From positions 30,665 to 94,664 of the forward strand of contig NZ_KB217481.1 of assembly GCF_000331305.1 (NCBI RefSeq): DNA of 64,000 nucleotides, given 5' to 3'. A model generated the notes under the pieces. That model did not search any database. It saw only the letters and a program-made list of their open reading frames with translations, and was not told the origin of the DNA. This document shows, piece after piece, positions 44,320-52,990 of this stretch. This stretch comes from Calothrix sp. PCC 7103. GTDB taxonomy: Bacteria > Cyanobacteriota > Cyanobacteriia > Cyanobacteriales > Nostocaceae. A program made the translations under genes and the position numbers. How positions within the stretch are numbered: position 1 is the stretch's first letter; each line of letters starts with the position of its first letter.

Positions 44320-44491
44320 ATTTATCTGAGATATGTAGGGTTTGTTTATAATTATAAAAAAATCGGCGCCTCTGTGAGCGAAAGTTCAAAAATGTGATGA
44401 AGTATATAAAAATAAGCATTTCGACTTGCACTGACTAATCAGAAACAGTAACAGAAAGATGCCCATTGATATGAGCATCCTACGCGCGCTT

Positions 44492-45040
44492 TTATTCAGG
44501 AACTACCAGATGAGGACAGCCGTGTAAATGATCTGGTGGCGAATCTATCATTATGAAGCAACCTTCGCCGAGCAAATCTATATCAATACCAGGCAGGTGC
44601 CGGGATTCGGACAATTCCTTGATTTTATCAGAGACTTTATAAGTTAAGAGGATGTCATTACTTAAGCAGTCTTCTATTTGCAAATAGAACTCTCCAAATG
44701 CGTAGCCACCGTCGGGATAAAAGTAGAACATTTTAACCGAGTTATTCGTCTCTACTTCATTCTCATTTTGCTGACTGGTTTTGATGTAAGTCGTTTTTGA
44801 AGTGCTTCTGTATTTTGTGATTAGGACGGCGCCGAGGAAATGCGTCAAAGCTATATGCCCTTCATTTTTCCAATCTCCCAAAATACCAGGCAAGTTTCTT
44901 GAGCGACTTAGTTCTTCGACTCTTTTTGACACATCAAGGAATTGCAGGTTGTCGTATGTTTCATGGATTTCTAGCTCTAATTCAGAGCTTTCGTACCATT
45001 TACCAGATTCTTTGAAGTATAAGATTTTTGCGCTATCCAT
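44492..45040 (-). CDS. Hypothetical protein with internal duplication, 182 aa
   Basis: Two homologous halves are visible. KILYFKESGKWYESSELELE with VSKRVEELSRSRNLPGI is matched by KMFYFYPDGGYAFGEFYLQI with VSDKIKELSESRHLPGI. Each half is about 70 residues of alpha/beta character, joined by a Asn/Glu-rich linker. No family was recognised. The conserved S-R-x-LPGI end of each half may be a functional loop. Confidence 0.65.
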   Translation of the reverse strand: MDSAKILYFKESGKWYESSELELEIHETYDNLQFLDVSKRVEELSRSRNLPGILGDWKNEGHIALTHFLGAVLITKYRSTSKTTYIKTSQQNENEVETNNSVKMFYFYPDGGYAFGEFYLQIEDCLSNDILLTYKVSDKIKELSESRHLPGIDIDLLGEGCFIMIDSPPDHLHGCPHLVVPE

Positions 45041-45132
45041 AATTCACAAGATAATTTGTTTACATTTTGTCAGCGCGGTAACGCGCGCTTAAGCACGTAA
45101 TACTGCATAAAATTTTTTAACATTCTTTTAAT

Positions 45133-45493
45133 TTACGCAACCCATAGACCAGTTTCTTCGCGGTATCCAATAACTCCACCATCTAACAGCCAAATAGTAT
45201 CTCCACCAATTTCCTCGTTCCTGTCAACAGGCAGTTGACGTAAAATAAGGTCTTTCCAAATATCGGCGCCTTCATAGGCATTCAAGACATCAACGTAATA
45301 GTCTTCTAAAAATTCATAAACTTTGCTAGATATATAAGGTGTATCTAATTTTCTAGAAAACCCTAATTCAATTAAGCCTAAAGCTTGGTTTTCATTGCTA
45401 AATTTTACTACTTCGCCATTTATTCCAATAGCCTCGTAAATTAAACTTATATTTTTATTCCTTGTTATTAAATAATTTTTCTCGTAGCTTCAT
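45133..45493 (-). pseudogene. Frameshifted small gene
   Basis: The body reads GEVVKFSNENQALGLIELGF, YVDVLNAYEGADIWKDLIL and WLLDGGVIGYREETGLWVA to a stop at 45133, all of one good frame but without a start codon. An ATG at 45493 opens a different frame (MKLREKLFNNKE, stop) that overlaps the 5' end of the body frame. One small indel would join them into a protein of about 115 residues. Confidence 0.6.
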
Positions 45494-45666
45494 TAATATT
45501 TTACCCAGATGGTTTTCGCCTTTGTCACCCCTTCATAATTTTTGCATATTTGTTTTATAGTTTTACTGTTTTATTATCCTTATGTTTTGTTTTAAGTTAA
45601 TGCTAAACATTTTGATTATCATTCTGAAGCTGAATGATTAGCTACTAATAAAGTGTAAATACAATT

Positions 45667-46038
45667 TTAATCTAAATAGCTGATATTATTATAATCAGTT
45701 TCTTCAGATAGAATTTGTTGCAACCTATTTTCGTACTCGGTTACGGCGCCTGCTTGATAATCAGCACTAGCTTTGTTTGTTGTGTTAGTTTTGTTCCATA
45801 TTTTTAATACTTCTTGTTGAAAAACCTCACCGTGTTTTCCTTTTAGTCTCTCGATATACGGCAACGCTTCTTCTCGTGAATACCCAATGGAGGCGCCGTA
45901 ACAGTACGGCTCTGGACTATGAGGGTTTTCCATTACGGCTATCCAAAAGTAAGCTTCTTCTATATTTCCCCAGCCTTCGTTAAAATCACAATCAAGTTTC
46001 AATACTTCTGAATTACTCATGTTTATTTGTTTTACCAT
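45667..46038 (-). CDS. Hypothetical protein, 123 aa
   Basis: An acidic alpha/beta protein (LKLDCDFNEGWGNIEEAYFW, SIGYSREEALPYIERLKGKH) with no recognised domain. Start codons at 46038 and 46020 (MSNSEVLKL) are both possible; neither has a clear ribosome site. It is one of the minus-strand small genes. Confidence 0.55.
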   Translation of the reverse strand: MVKQINMSNSEVLKLDCDFNEGWGNIEEAYFWIAVMENPHSPEPYCYGASIGYSREEALPYIERLKGKHGEVFQQEVLKIWNKTNTTNKASADYQAGAVTEYENRLQQILSEETDYNNISYLD

Positions 46039-46542
46039 TAAGGTATTTTTGTTGTTTAATTGTGTTTGTCTATGAATTTAGTAAATAATTAATCAAAACT
46101 TATGCGTTTTCGTAAAGCTCAAGATAATCTAGTAAAGTTTTAGCAGCTAAAGTATAATCATCTGCTAATTTTAAAGAATGTTCTCTTTCTTGCTCATTAT
46201 AGTTGTGCAGGTTCGTGTAAATCTCTTCAGATAGCGCCAAACAAAAACTGTTTGAAAGCTTTAGTAGTTTTGGAAAGGATTCTAAATCTCTGTAAAAACA
46301 ACAAAATTTTACAAGATTGTCTAGCATTCTATAAACAAATAATTCGGTTACTTCACTGTAAGAAAATGAACTACCCATCCGAATGATATTTGGTAGGATA
46401 ATTGTAAACGACTCGTACACTTGTTTAGGATGGGAAGAATTTTCATTTGATTCTATAAAGTTTGTGACTAAGCTTTCAATCTCTTGCCTCACTTCTTCTT
46501 TAATCTCGTTCCATTGATGAATTATAGTCGTTGCGACACTTA

Positions 46543-47625
46543 AGTAGTTACGCAAAATCGATTATATATTCTTCTCCAAAATTCTTTAAGATGTATTCTA
46601 CTGACTCAACCAACCTCTCCCAACTCTCATAAGCATCTATTTCTAGCCAATAATATTTAATAAAACGCCACAAAGATTCAATGATATTCAATTCGGGGGA
46701 GTATGTGGGTAGGAAAAATAAGGTTAATCCTTTTTCTTTCCATTCTTCTAGTTTATCAAGTAGCGCATGACTAGTATGAATTGAAGAATTATCAACTACT
46801 AATACAGTCTTTTTCTCAAGAGTTTCACAAAATTTATCAATACATGCTATTACAACATCACTATTAATGCTGCGTTCAAATAAATAAACCTCTAAATCGT
46901 TTCTTCTATTTAAAAAGCCTAAAGCATTTAAACGCTTACTTCTCTGAGTTTTTACAATAATAGTTTCTCCTTTTTCTTGCCATGCATATGGAACATAAGA
47001 AGTTAAGCAAAACCCTGTTTCATCAACATATCTTAAATCAATTTCTCCTCTATCGTCTTGTTTTCTTAATTCTTCTAATTCTTCCTTTTTTTGCTTGTAT
47101 ACTGACTCTTCTGGCTCTCCTGCCACGCCTCTTTTAATGCGGCGCCATGTAACATCAAAAAACTCTAAAACTCGCTTAATTGTATCATTACTAACATCAA
47201 TTCCCCATTCATCTCTAATTTTCATTCTTACAATATGTAAATTTCTTGAATTTTCAAGCGACCAGTGTTTAACCTGCTCTTTTTGTTCATCATCTAATTT
47301 TGACTTTCTTCCTCTTCCCTTTTTGTCGTATAACCCAGCTAGTACATAATTATCCCAATCATCAAACCAGTTAGTAATCGTTAGACGACTGACATTAAAA
47401 ATTTTAGTTAAGTCGGTTATTTTATATCCATCATGACTTAATTTTATACACTGCGCTCTCTGCCGTACTTGATGATATTTACTGTATTTATAAATTCTTT
47501 CTAAAATTTTGATGGTTTCTTGACTTAATCCTTTGATAAAACGCATGTTCGCACCCCTTTCTTGACGTTTTAGTTTTCTAGTCATAGTTTATCATGAAAT
47601 GCATAAATATTTTTGCGTACCTACT
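46543..47625 (-). mobile_element. IS630-family insertion sequence, complete, 1083 bp
   Basis: Ends are inverted: AGTAGTTACGCAAAA at the left and TTTTGCGTACCTACT at the right (inverse AGTAGGTACGCAAAA), with one mismatch. It is flanked by a TA duplication (46541-46542, 47626-47627), as expected for IS630/Tc1 insertion. It carries one transposase gene and has cut a hypothetical gene. Confidence 0.93.
46548..47546 (-). CDS. IS630-family DDE transposase
   Basis: From ATG 47546, which has AGGGG a few bases upstream, the product has 332 residues. An N-terminal HTH (DGYKITDLTKIFNVSRLTIT and WFDDWDN) and a second HTH-like region precede the catalytic core. The core has VDETGFCL (first Asp), VLVVDNSSIHTS (second Asp) and PTYSPELNIIESLWRF (Glu or third acidic residue). 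The frame is intact, so the element may still be active. An in-frame ATG at 47585 is a weaker alternative start. Confidence 0.95.
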   Translation of the reverse strand: MRFIKGLSQETIKILERIYKYSKYHQVRQRAQCIKLSHDGYKITDLTKIFNVSRLTITNWFDDWDNYVLAGLYDKKGRGRKSKLDDEQKEQVKHWSLENSRNLHIVRMKIRDEWGIDVSNDTIKRVLEFFDVTWRRIKRGVAGEPEESVYKQKKEELEELRKQDDRGEIDLRYVDETGFCLTSYVPYAWQEKGETIIVKTQRSKRLNALGFLNRRNDLEVYLFERSINSDVVIACIDKFCETLEKKTVLVVDNSSIHTSHALLDKLEEWKEKGLTLFFLPTYSPELNIIESLWRFIKYYWLEIDAYESWERLVESVEYILKNFGEEYIIDFA

Positions 47626-47859
47626 TATTCCCCAATCAATTATTGAATTGTCTGTTTCAGGGATAAGTTTTTTTAATCTTTCAATAGCTTCAATATAGTT
47701 GAAATTCATATAATTTTATTAATAAATAAAAATTTATTGTTTATAGCTGCAAATTTAAAATTAAAACATCATAGGTAATCTTTTCATGGATTGCGTAATT
47801 CAATAATCAATTTAACGTTTGCTTTAGTATTTTTGCAATGAGAACTTGTACTCAATATT

Positions 47860-48042
47860 TTATTTATTCTTGTCGGCTTGTGCTGCATTCCAGTTCCAGA
47901 TTATAAACGTCATTTTTTCCCAATTTACTCCGTGATTTTGCACGATTTGAGATAATTCTGCCAGTAATTCAGCGCCTGAGTCGTTGCTGCAAGTCACTAA
48001 GGCTCCTACTAATGCTTCTTGAAATATTGTTTGGTCTGTCAT
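47860..48042 (-). CDS. Hypothetical small protein, 60 aa
   Basis: A short helical protein (MTDQTIFQEALVGALVTCSN, GAELLAELSQIVQNHGVNW) with a Trp-rich C-terminus. No family was recognised. It fits the spacing and orientation of the surrounding small genes. Confidence 0.5.
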   Translation of the reverse strand: MTDQTIFQEALVGALVTCSNDSGAELLAELSQIVQNHGVNWEKMTFIIWNWNAAQADKNK

Positions 48043-48212
48043 AACGTCTATAATTTATAAGTTTATTGTGAAATTAATTAGTAAAATCAAGCGCCCTTAC
48101 TAAGAACGCCTTGCACCAAATTGTAAACTAAGTCGTCTGCTTTAGCCTTTTAAGCAGGAGAGGCGCCAAAATATGTATAATTGATTCTTTATAACTCGTT
48201 AGTTTTAAAGTA

Positions 48213-48572
48213 CTAGTACCATCTTATCCCAGGATTTTTATAAACCGTTAATGCTTGTTCAATAGCAGTTTTAAACCACCTCAGAAAATCAGACATATTA
48301 GATGGCATCTGTTTGCTTTTATCGTCAATGCCCTCTAGCACAGAATCAACGTCTTCTAAGTGCTGTTTTTGCAGTTTTCCTACTTCATAGCGACATCTTG
48401 GAAATATTTCAGAGATGTAATCCAAACCTAACGCACGCAAATCATCGAAGAAATCATCGCCCACTGTGTTAATAAAGGTTTCGACAGGAGATGTATGTTT
48501 TACTATTTCCTCAAGCCTCCCTTCTTCCCACTCAGTACAAATTTCTCCTAATTGTATTTCTATCCCGTACAT
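48213..48572 (-). CDS. Hypothetical protein, 119 aa
   Basis: An acidic, mainly helical protein (FINTVGDDFFDDLRALGLDY, LRWFKTAIEQALTVYKNPG) without signal, membrane segment or recognised domain. ATG at 48572 is the only plausible start. The GGCGCC-containing interval 48058-48212 separates it from the next gene. Confidence 0.6.
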   Translation of the reverse strand: MYGIEIQLGEICTEWEEGRLEEIVKHTSPVETFINTVGDDFFDDLRALGLDYISEIFPRCRYEVGKLQKQHLEDVDSVLEGIDDKSKQMPSNMSDFLRWFKTAIEQALTVYKNPGIRWY

Positions 48573-48615
48573 ATATTACTGCTTTCGTAAATTTTTATAA
48601 TTTTTCAAATAATTA

Positions 48616-48657
48616 AAAACTCCTAACTAAAGATGTCGTCAGCGAGACAGGAGTTTT
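48616..48657. terminator. Hairpin AAAACTCCT/AGGAGTTTT
   Basis: Perfect 9-bp arms (48616-48624 and 48649-48657) separated by 24 nt, with T-rich flanks on both strands, between two minus-strand genes. It probably ends the transcript of the gene at 48679-48933. Confidence 0.55.
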
Positions 48658-48678
48658 ATCTAATAGTTTTGGCGCCTG

Positions 48679-48933
48679 TTAATCTCCAATTCTGAATCCT
48701 GACGCTTTATCAACATTGATTATTTTTTCTGCTGACTGGTATATGACGGCACCGTTCTTAAAAATAGTTTTTGCTTGGTTTTCGATAACCTCTGCCTCCA
48801 CCTTCCCAAATTCAATCAATTCTTCTATTGCAGGATTATTTCCATTTGAGTTTTTAATGTCATGAATGTTAATATGCTCATGACCGTTAAAGGTGAACGA
48901 CTGCCCGTTAATGTTGACTGTGTATTTCGGCAT
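48679..48933 (-). CDS. Hypothetical protein, 84 aa
   Basis: Starts MPKYTVNINGQSFTFNGHEH; a beta-hairpin start is followed by a helical segment (IEELIEFGKVEAEVIENQAK). No family was recognised. A terminator-like hairpin follows its stop. Confidence 0.55.
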   Translation of the reverse strand: MPKYTVNINGQSFTFNGHEHINIHDIKNSNGNNPAIEELIEFGKVEAEVIENQAKTIFKNGAVIYQSAEKIINVDKASGFRIGD

Positions 48934-48991
48934 ATTTTTTGATTTTTTTTAACTTGACTCGATTGTTCACTTGCAGGCGCCTACTAATAAA

Positions 48992-49312
48992 CTATAAAAC
49001 AATAAATTCGTCTCCTTCTGATAAATCAAAGAGAACTTGATTTATCGCATCGTTTGGGAAGGCGCCAGGTGAAGATATCCTTTCTTGGTCTAGTATTATT
49101 ACTACTACAAACGTGTCAAATGAATTACGGTATATAACTTCTTCGATTGTAGCTGTCATTCCATCCATCCACCCGTCTGGTTCGCATTTATATGCTTTCA
49201 ATATTTTTATGCGCTTACCTTTTAAAGAGTTTATAGTGATGGGTTTATCTGACACATCAAGGGCATTAAACCATTGATGATTTATTACTAAATTGTTAAG
49301 CTGCTGCTGCAT
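48992..49312 (-). CDS. Hypothetical beta-rich protein, 106 aa
   Basis: The protein has a barrel-like pattern (LKGKRIKILKAYKCEPDGWM, FDTFVVVIILDQERI, SEGDEFIVL). This suggests a small OB or SH3-like fold; the function is unknown. Confidence 0.55.
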   Translation of the reverse strand: MQQQLNNLVINHQWFNALDVSDKPITINSLKGKRIKILKAYKCEPDGWMDGMTATIEEVIYRNSFDTFVVVIILDQERISSPGAFPNDAINQVLFDLSEGDEFIVL

Positions 49313-49379
49313 GTATTAATTAAGTATAATTTAATCATGATAATAAAACAATCGGCGCCAAAACTTTAATTTCACTACA

Positions 49380-49586
49380 TTAAAGATACTCTATAACCTC
49401 AAATTCTGTGGATTTGAACATTCCGTATTTGTTAATGTAGTCGATAGCTGCGTCATTAGCAGAGTTAAAGCCGGAGAGATTATCAGCCATTGGAATTTCC
49501 TCATCATTATCGATATAGCTTTCATCTATAAGCCCCCAACCCCAATAGCTGTTTTCTGTTCGCCAAATCAAGACTTTTCTATTCAT
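49380..49586 (-). CDS. Hypothetical small protein, 68 aa
   Basis: The product (MNRKVLIWRTENSYWGWGLI, NLSGFNSANDAAIDYINKYG) is aromatic-rich and acidic with no recognised domain. A terminator-like hairpin separates it from the DUF4326-like gene at 49663. Confidence 0.5.
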   Translation of the reverse strand: MNRKVLIWRTENSYWGWGLIDESYIDNDEEIPMADNLSGFNSANDAAIDYINKYGMFKSTEFEVIEYL

Positions 49587-49625
49587 AAAATTACTTGATT
49601 GTACTATTTAGATTATTTTGAATAA

Positions 49626-49655
49626 GGATTTAGACTCGTAATAATCTAAATCCTC
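49626..49655. terminator. Hairpin AGGATTTAGA/TCTAAATCCT
   Basis: Perfect 10-bp arms (49626-49635 and 49646-49655) with a 10-nt loop between the stop of the 49663-50118 gene and the next start. T-runs are poor, so it may attenuate rather than end transcription. Confidence 0.5.
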
Positions 49656-49662
49656 ACCTTGA

Positions 49663-50118
49663 CTAACTACAAACTTTTGCTTGATTATACCAAATGCAAG
49701 CCTTGTAAAGAATTTGTGCATGACAAACTTCTTTACCTTTATCGTCCAACTCGTGAGAATACCCTTTTATATTAGTACACCAGCAAACAAGAGAATCAAC
49801 TTCAGCCTTCTCAATAGCTTTTGCTAAATCAACAAATTTATGGCAGTAATTTACTTCCCAACCAGAAAGAGTATTAATCTTTTCTTCATCTATATTTACT
49901 AACATCTTAACTAACTTGTACAGCCACGCACGGTACTGGACTAAACATTCCTCCAAGTTCTTCACTTGAAATTTTACAAATTGCGACTGCTTCCAGCTAA
50001 AAGGATTGCCCAAACCGATAAGTAGCTCCCCTTCTTTATATTCGTACTTTTTGGGTCTGCCTACATAAACGGCGCCTTCTTTACCAATCAATCCATCGCG
50101 ATATTTTAGAATATCCAT
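49663..50118 (-). CDS. DUF4326-like protein
   Basis: The 151-aa protein contains GAVYVGRPKKYEYKEGELLIG followed by GNPFSWKQ and a conserved Tyr/Trp stretch (YRAWLYKL). The second half has DSLVCWCTNIKGYSHE and CHAQILYKA. The VYVGR...GNPF pattern is that of DUF4326, common in phages and plasmids and of unknown function; a nucleotide or ADP-ribose related role has been suggested only by fold-level arguments. Confidence 0.7.
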   Translation of the reverse strand: MDILKYRDGLIGKEGAVYVGRPKKYEYKEGELLIGLGNPFSWKQSQFVKFQVKNLEECLVQYRAWLYKLVKMLVNIDEEKINTLSGWEVNYCHKFVDLAKAIEKAEVDSLVCWCTNIKGYSHELDDKGKEVCHAQILYKACIWYNQAKVCS

Positions 50119-50188
50119 AGTTTCGTTTCATGAATTTTACATAAAATGTAAAGCTGAAAGCTTTCAGAGCGTTTACTATGTAAATATA

Positions 50189-50428
50189 TTAATCAGCTAA
50201 AATCTTTGATTGGTCTACAAGCGCGTGCCAATAATCATCATCTACGGTAACTTCTGTTTCCCAGCCATTATCAGCTTCAATTTGCGCCTCTAAACGCGCA
50301 GTATCTGGCATAGTAACTTCTAACCAAAAAAGTGCTATTCGCTGCCTATCTTGAATATAAGCACTGGCGCCTACATAATCTACAGCTTCCAAGTGTCCCC
50401 ACTTATTTATTTTGACTTGAACTCTCAT
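50189..50428 (-). CDS. Hypothetical small protein, 79 aa
   Basis: From ATG 50428 (MRVQVKINKWGHLEAVDYVG) the protein is alpha/beta and acidic toward the end (AQIEADNGWETEVTVDDDYW). A TTG at 50443 is a possible longer start. No family was recognised. Confidence 0.55.
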   Translation of the reverse strand: MRVQVKINKWGHLEAVDYVGASAYIQDRQRIALFWLEVTMPDTARLEAQIEADNGWETEVTVDDDYWHALVDQSKILAD

Positions 50429-50615
50429 TTTCTTTTTGTACAATATATAAAAGTTTTAAAATTTAAAGGCGCCTAAGCAACAAGCTAGACCAATAATTGT
50501 ATCATGTAGTTCGAGTGCATACTGTATTTGGTAACTGTTTATCAAGGCGCCGAACTCGTGTGGTATCCGATATTTACATAAAACCAGTGCCAAAGGCACA
50601 AATTACAAAAACTTT

Positions 50616-50798
50616 CTAAACCTGATATTCCCTAGACTTTACAAATGACAGAACCTCTTCTGGAGTAGCGTCTATAAGATGTAGTCCATACAAATTCTTC
50701 TCGCCCAAATGAAAAAGACCCTCAATACCGCCTTCACAAAGATAGTAGTCTTTTTCTGATATACTCGCAAGTTTTCTTATTAAAATATTGAAATTCAT
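50616..50798 (-). CDS. Hypothetical small protein, 60 aa
   Basis: The product (MNFNILIRKLASISEKDYYL, GLHLIDATPEEVLSFVKSRE) has no recognised domain. Its start MNFN resembles that of the disrupted gene at 47709, which may be chance. Confidence 0.45.
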   Translation of the reverse strand: MNFNILIRKLASISEKDYYLCEGGIEGLFHLGEKNLYGLHLIDATPEEVLSFVKSREYQV

Positions 50799-50922
50799 TT
50801 AATTTCTGTATAAATATATGGAATTTAGCAAATGCTTTAATACTAAACAAAGCTTTGTTCAATTATAATGTATTTGATAACAATTAACAAATTTAGCTTT
50901 TTATAAAGATATGACTAAAAAA

Positions 50923-50951
50923 AATAACCAGCTTTGTCGAAGCTGGTTATT
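50923..50951. terminator. Strong bidirectional intrinsic terminator
   Basis: AATAACCAGCTT (50923-50934) and AAGCTGGTTATT (50940-50951) are perfect 12-bp arms with a 5-nt loop, an A-run before and a T-run after. It directly follows the stop of the minus-strand gene 50955-51170 and ends its transcript. Confidence 0.9.
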
Positions 50952-50954
50952 TTT

Positions 50955-51170
50955 TTAAGCGCATTTTGTTTTTGGTCTAATAAGGGCGGCTGTTTCCGCT
51001 ATACTTATTGCCAAGTCAGGATTAATTTTACTGATTAAAAATGTAAACTTATCTGCTTTATGTGTAAATTTGACACTACATTTTTTCAAATAATACTGGG
51101 TAGCGTGAAATTTGCTTGCAGGCACTTTTAGGATGTATAGACCTGTAGCTTTATGGTATGTAAATGTCAT
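50955..51170 (-). CDS. Hypothetical small protein, 71 aa
   Basis: The basic product (MTFTYHKATGLYILKVPASK, KCSVKFTHKADKFTFLISKI) is beta-rich with a helical C-terminus. A strong terminator follows immediately. No family was recognised. Confidence 0.55.
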   Translation of the reverse strand: MTFTYHKATGLYILKVPASKFHATQYYLKKCSVKFTHKADKFTFLISKINPDLAISIAETAALIRPKTKCA

Positions 51171-51378
51171 ATTTTTAAATTTTTGTAGGTTGCACCATTG
51201 AAGCGCGGAACGCGCATTTAAAAGTAAAATTAAAAAAAAGATGCAGCATATTAATTTGATTAACAGTTAAATATGCTGCAATAAAGTTCATTTTTATTTT
51301 TTCAGCTTCCAAGCATTACTGACTTAAAGATAACGGCGCCTTAAAACTGGGCACCATATGTATGTTACCGAAGCGCTA

Positions 51379-51684
51379 CTACAAATTGCTGGGCGCCATA
51401 ATTTGCGTTAATGCGTCTTCAGCTAAATTAGCAACATCATATCTCCAGAACTTTTCGCTGCGTAGATTAGCGTCCATATCTACTTCTTCGTCCTCGAAAA
51501 ACCACTGGACATCGTATTTCAACGAGTCATTCAATAAAGCCGCGCGCAGCATATGCACTATTAATACGTTGCTAATATGAATGTTATAACCTGCTCGTAA
51601 ATTAAATAAAAAATTCTCAACACGACTCTTGGCTTCAAAGTCGCTAATACCAGCAGCATCTTTTGTAAAATATATTTTAGGCAT
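51379..51684 (-). CDS. Hypothetical protein, 101 aa
   Basis: A mostly helical protein (EAKSRVENFLFNLRAGYNIH, VLIVHMLRAALLNDSLKYDV) followed by an acidic stretch (EDEEVDMDANL). No domain was recognised. Confidence 0.55.
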   Translation of the reverse strand: MPKIYFTKDAAGISDFEAKSRVENFLFNLRAGYNIHISNVLIVHMLRAALLNDSLKYDVQWFFEDEEVDMDANLRSEKFWRYDVANLAEDALTQIMAPSNL

Positions 51685-51770
51685 TTAATCTAATTATTAT
51701 TAGTGTTTAATTCATTCATGTACTCTAGTATTAAAATGGTTTAGGCGCCTCCCCTTCGGCAAAATCAATA

Positions 51771-52208
51771 TTAGTTGATAATAGATAAAGTAATATTGTC
51801 TATTTTATGTTCTACTTCATATGCACTAGCTTCACTGTAATGTAGAATACGATGCACAGCATTGATATCATCGTCAGCAGCTAGTTTTTGATAAGCTTTT
51901 TGATAGGAGTCAGCTAACGTCTTATTTGAAACTACCCAGTCGTCCTCTTCAAAGCCCCAAACAAGCTTGACATAAACATGTCTATTATAGCTGTTGTTAA
52001 GTACACTTTTATTGTCATAAACCTCTGGATAAACGTTTTGCTTTTCAACCAAAGCTCGCATTTTGTTGTATGCTTCTTCGCAAGGCGCCAAAAACACTAG
52101 ATTGTTCCAATCTTTTTCGCACTCAACGTATAGTCTCCAGGTGCCGTCTTTACAGTAACATACTAACTCTTGATTCTGATTTTTGTCAGTGATGTAGTAT
52201 AAATCCAT
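51771..52208 (-). CDS. Hypothetical protein, tandem paralogue 1, 145 aa
   Basis: It shares MDLYYITDKNQ, DGTWRLYVECEKDWNNLVFL and VYVKLVWG, LADSYQKAYQKL with the gene immediately upstream (52222-52656). The two are a tandem duplication with about 50 percent similarity by eye. Length and motifs are conserved, so both appear functional. No family was recognised. Confidence 0.65.
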   Translation of the reverse strand: MDLYYITDKNQNQELVCYCKDGTWRLYVECEKDWNNLVFLAPCEEAYNKMRALVEKQNVYPEVYDNKSVLNNSYNRHVYVKLVWGFEEDDWVVSNKTLADSYQKAYQKLAADDDINAVHRILHYSEASAYEVEHKIDNITLSIIN

Positions 52209-52221
52209 ATTTTGAAAGAGT

Positions 52222-52656
52222 CTATAAAATGCTTAAAGGTAAATTATCTACTTTTTCTTTAAATTCATCTTGGTAGATATCACTGTAATGAAAAACAAAC
52301 CACCCGTCAACTTTTTCAGGGTTTACTTCAAGCTTTTGACAGGCATCGCCGTAAGATTCAGCCAAAGTTTTATCTACAGTGTCGTAGGATTTATCTTCTT
52401 TATTCCATTTTAATTTAACGTAAAGGCTACGACTGCGGCTGTTACTCTGCACGCTTCTATTGTTTTTCTTGAGCCAATGCCTTTCGTCTTGCTCATTTAT
52501 GGAATGGTAGACATTATATATTTCGTCCGAAGGCGCCAGAAACACCAGATTATTCCAGTCTTTCTCGCACTCGACGTACAATCTCCAGGCGCCGTCTTGA
52601 CAGTACACTAGCAGCTTTTGTTCTTCGTCTCGGTCAGTAATGTAGTATAAATCCAT
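52222..52656 (-). CDS. Hypothetical protein, tandem paralogue 2, 144 aa
   Basis: Paralogue of the gene at 51771-52208, with MDLYYITDRDEEQ, DGAWRLYVECEKDWNNLVFL and LYVKLKWNKEDKSY. The two genes are 13 bp apart and probably co-transcribed. The strongly conserved first 45 residues suggest a common binding function. Confidence 0.65.
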   Translation of the reverse strand: MDLYYITDRDEEQKLLVYCQDGAWRLYVECEKDWNNLVFLAPSDEIYNVYHSINEQDERHWLKKNNRSVQSNSRSRSLYVKLKWNKEDKSYDTVDKTLAESYGDACQKLEVNPEKVDGWFVFHYSDIYQDEFKEKVDNLPLSIL

Positions 52657-52787
52657 AATTTATATTCTTATATAAAGTAAAAAGGAGTTTTCGATACTTA
52701 CTGGCGTGCTGCTTCACCTGCAATTTTTAAATAAGTATCGAACTCGTTGGTTAAGATGCTTAAATAGGCGCCTTGATTGTCATATAA

Positions 52788-52928
52788 CTATACTGCTTCA
52801 TCAAGCCAGCATAGAGAAAACATGTATTTTATAACTTTGGGCATATCATTCATGTTAATAGCACTTGATAAACACACGTCATTCAAAGCTTCCATGAATT
52901 TTAATTCTTCAGGGATTTTATACTTCAT
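52788..52928 (-). CDS. Short paralogue of the 53909-54124 protein, 46 aa
   Basis: ATG 52928 opens MKYKIPEELKFMEALNDVCL, which parallels MEYKIPEDLNLMEALKTVRN of the gene at 53909-54124. Conserved positions continue (INMNDMPKVIKYMF against VNMHDLSGVLEVMI, WLDEAV against WLNEAI), but it stops after 46 residues where the paralogue goes on to 71. It may be C-terminally truncated. Confidence 0.6.
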   Translation of the reverse strand: MKYKIPEELKFMEALNDVCLSSAINMNDMPKVIKYMFSLCWLDEAV

Positions 52929-52990
52929 TTTCAAATATCACTCCTTTTTCGATAAGTACGCTACGGTGGGTTATTATGCACCTGAACTCA

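Larger units (their letters stand above)
46100..47709 (-). pseudogene. Hypothetical gene disrupted by IS630 (parts 47626-47709 and 46100-46540)
   Basis: The 5' part starts at ATG 47709 (MNFNYIEAIERLKKLIPE, to DWGI). The 3' part resumes after the insertion with SVATTIIHQWNEIKEEV and runs to the stop at 46100. Deleting 46543-47625 and one TA target copy joins GGAATA to AGTGTCGCA in frame, giving a helical protein of about 174 residues. The apparent start of the 3' part (TTG at 46555) lies inside the IS end and is an artefact. No family was recognised. Confidence 0.85.

Noticed and set aside
46100..46555. Independent 151-aa gene next to the transposase
   Set aside because: Its apparent start lies in the IS630 end; the frame is the 3' part of a gene cut by the insertion.
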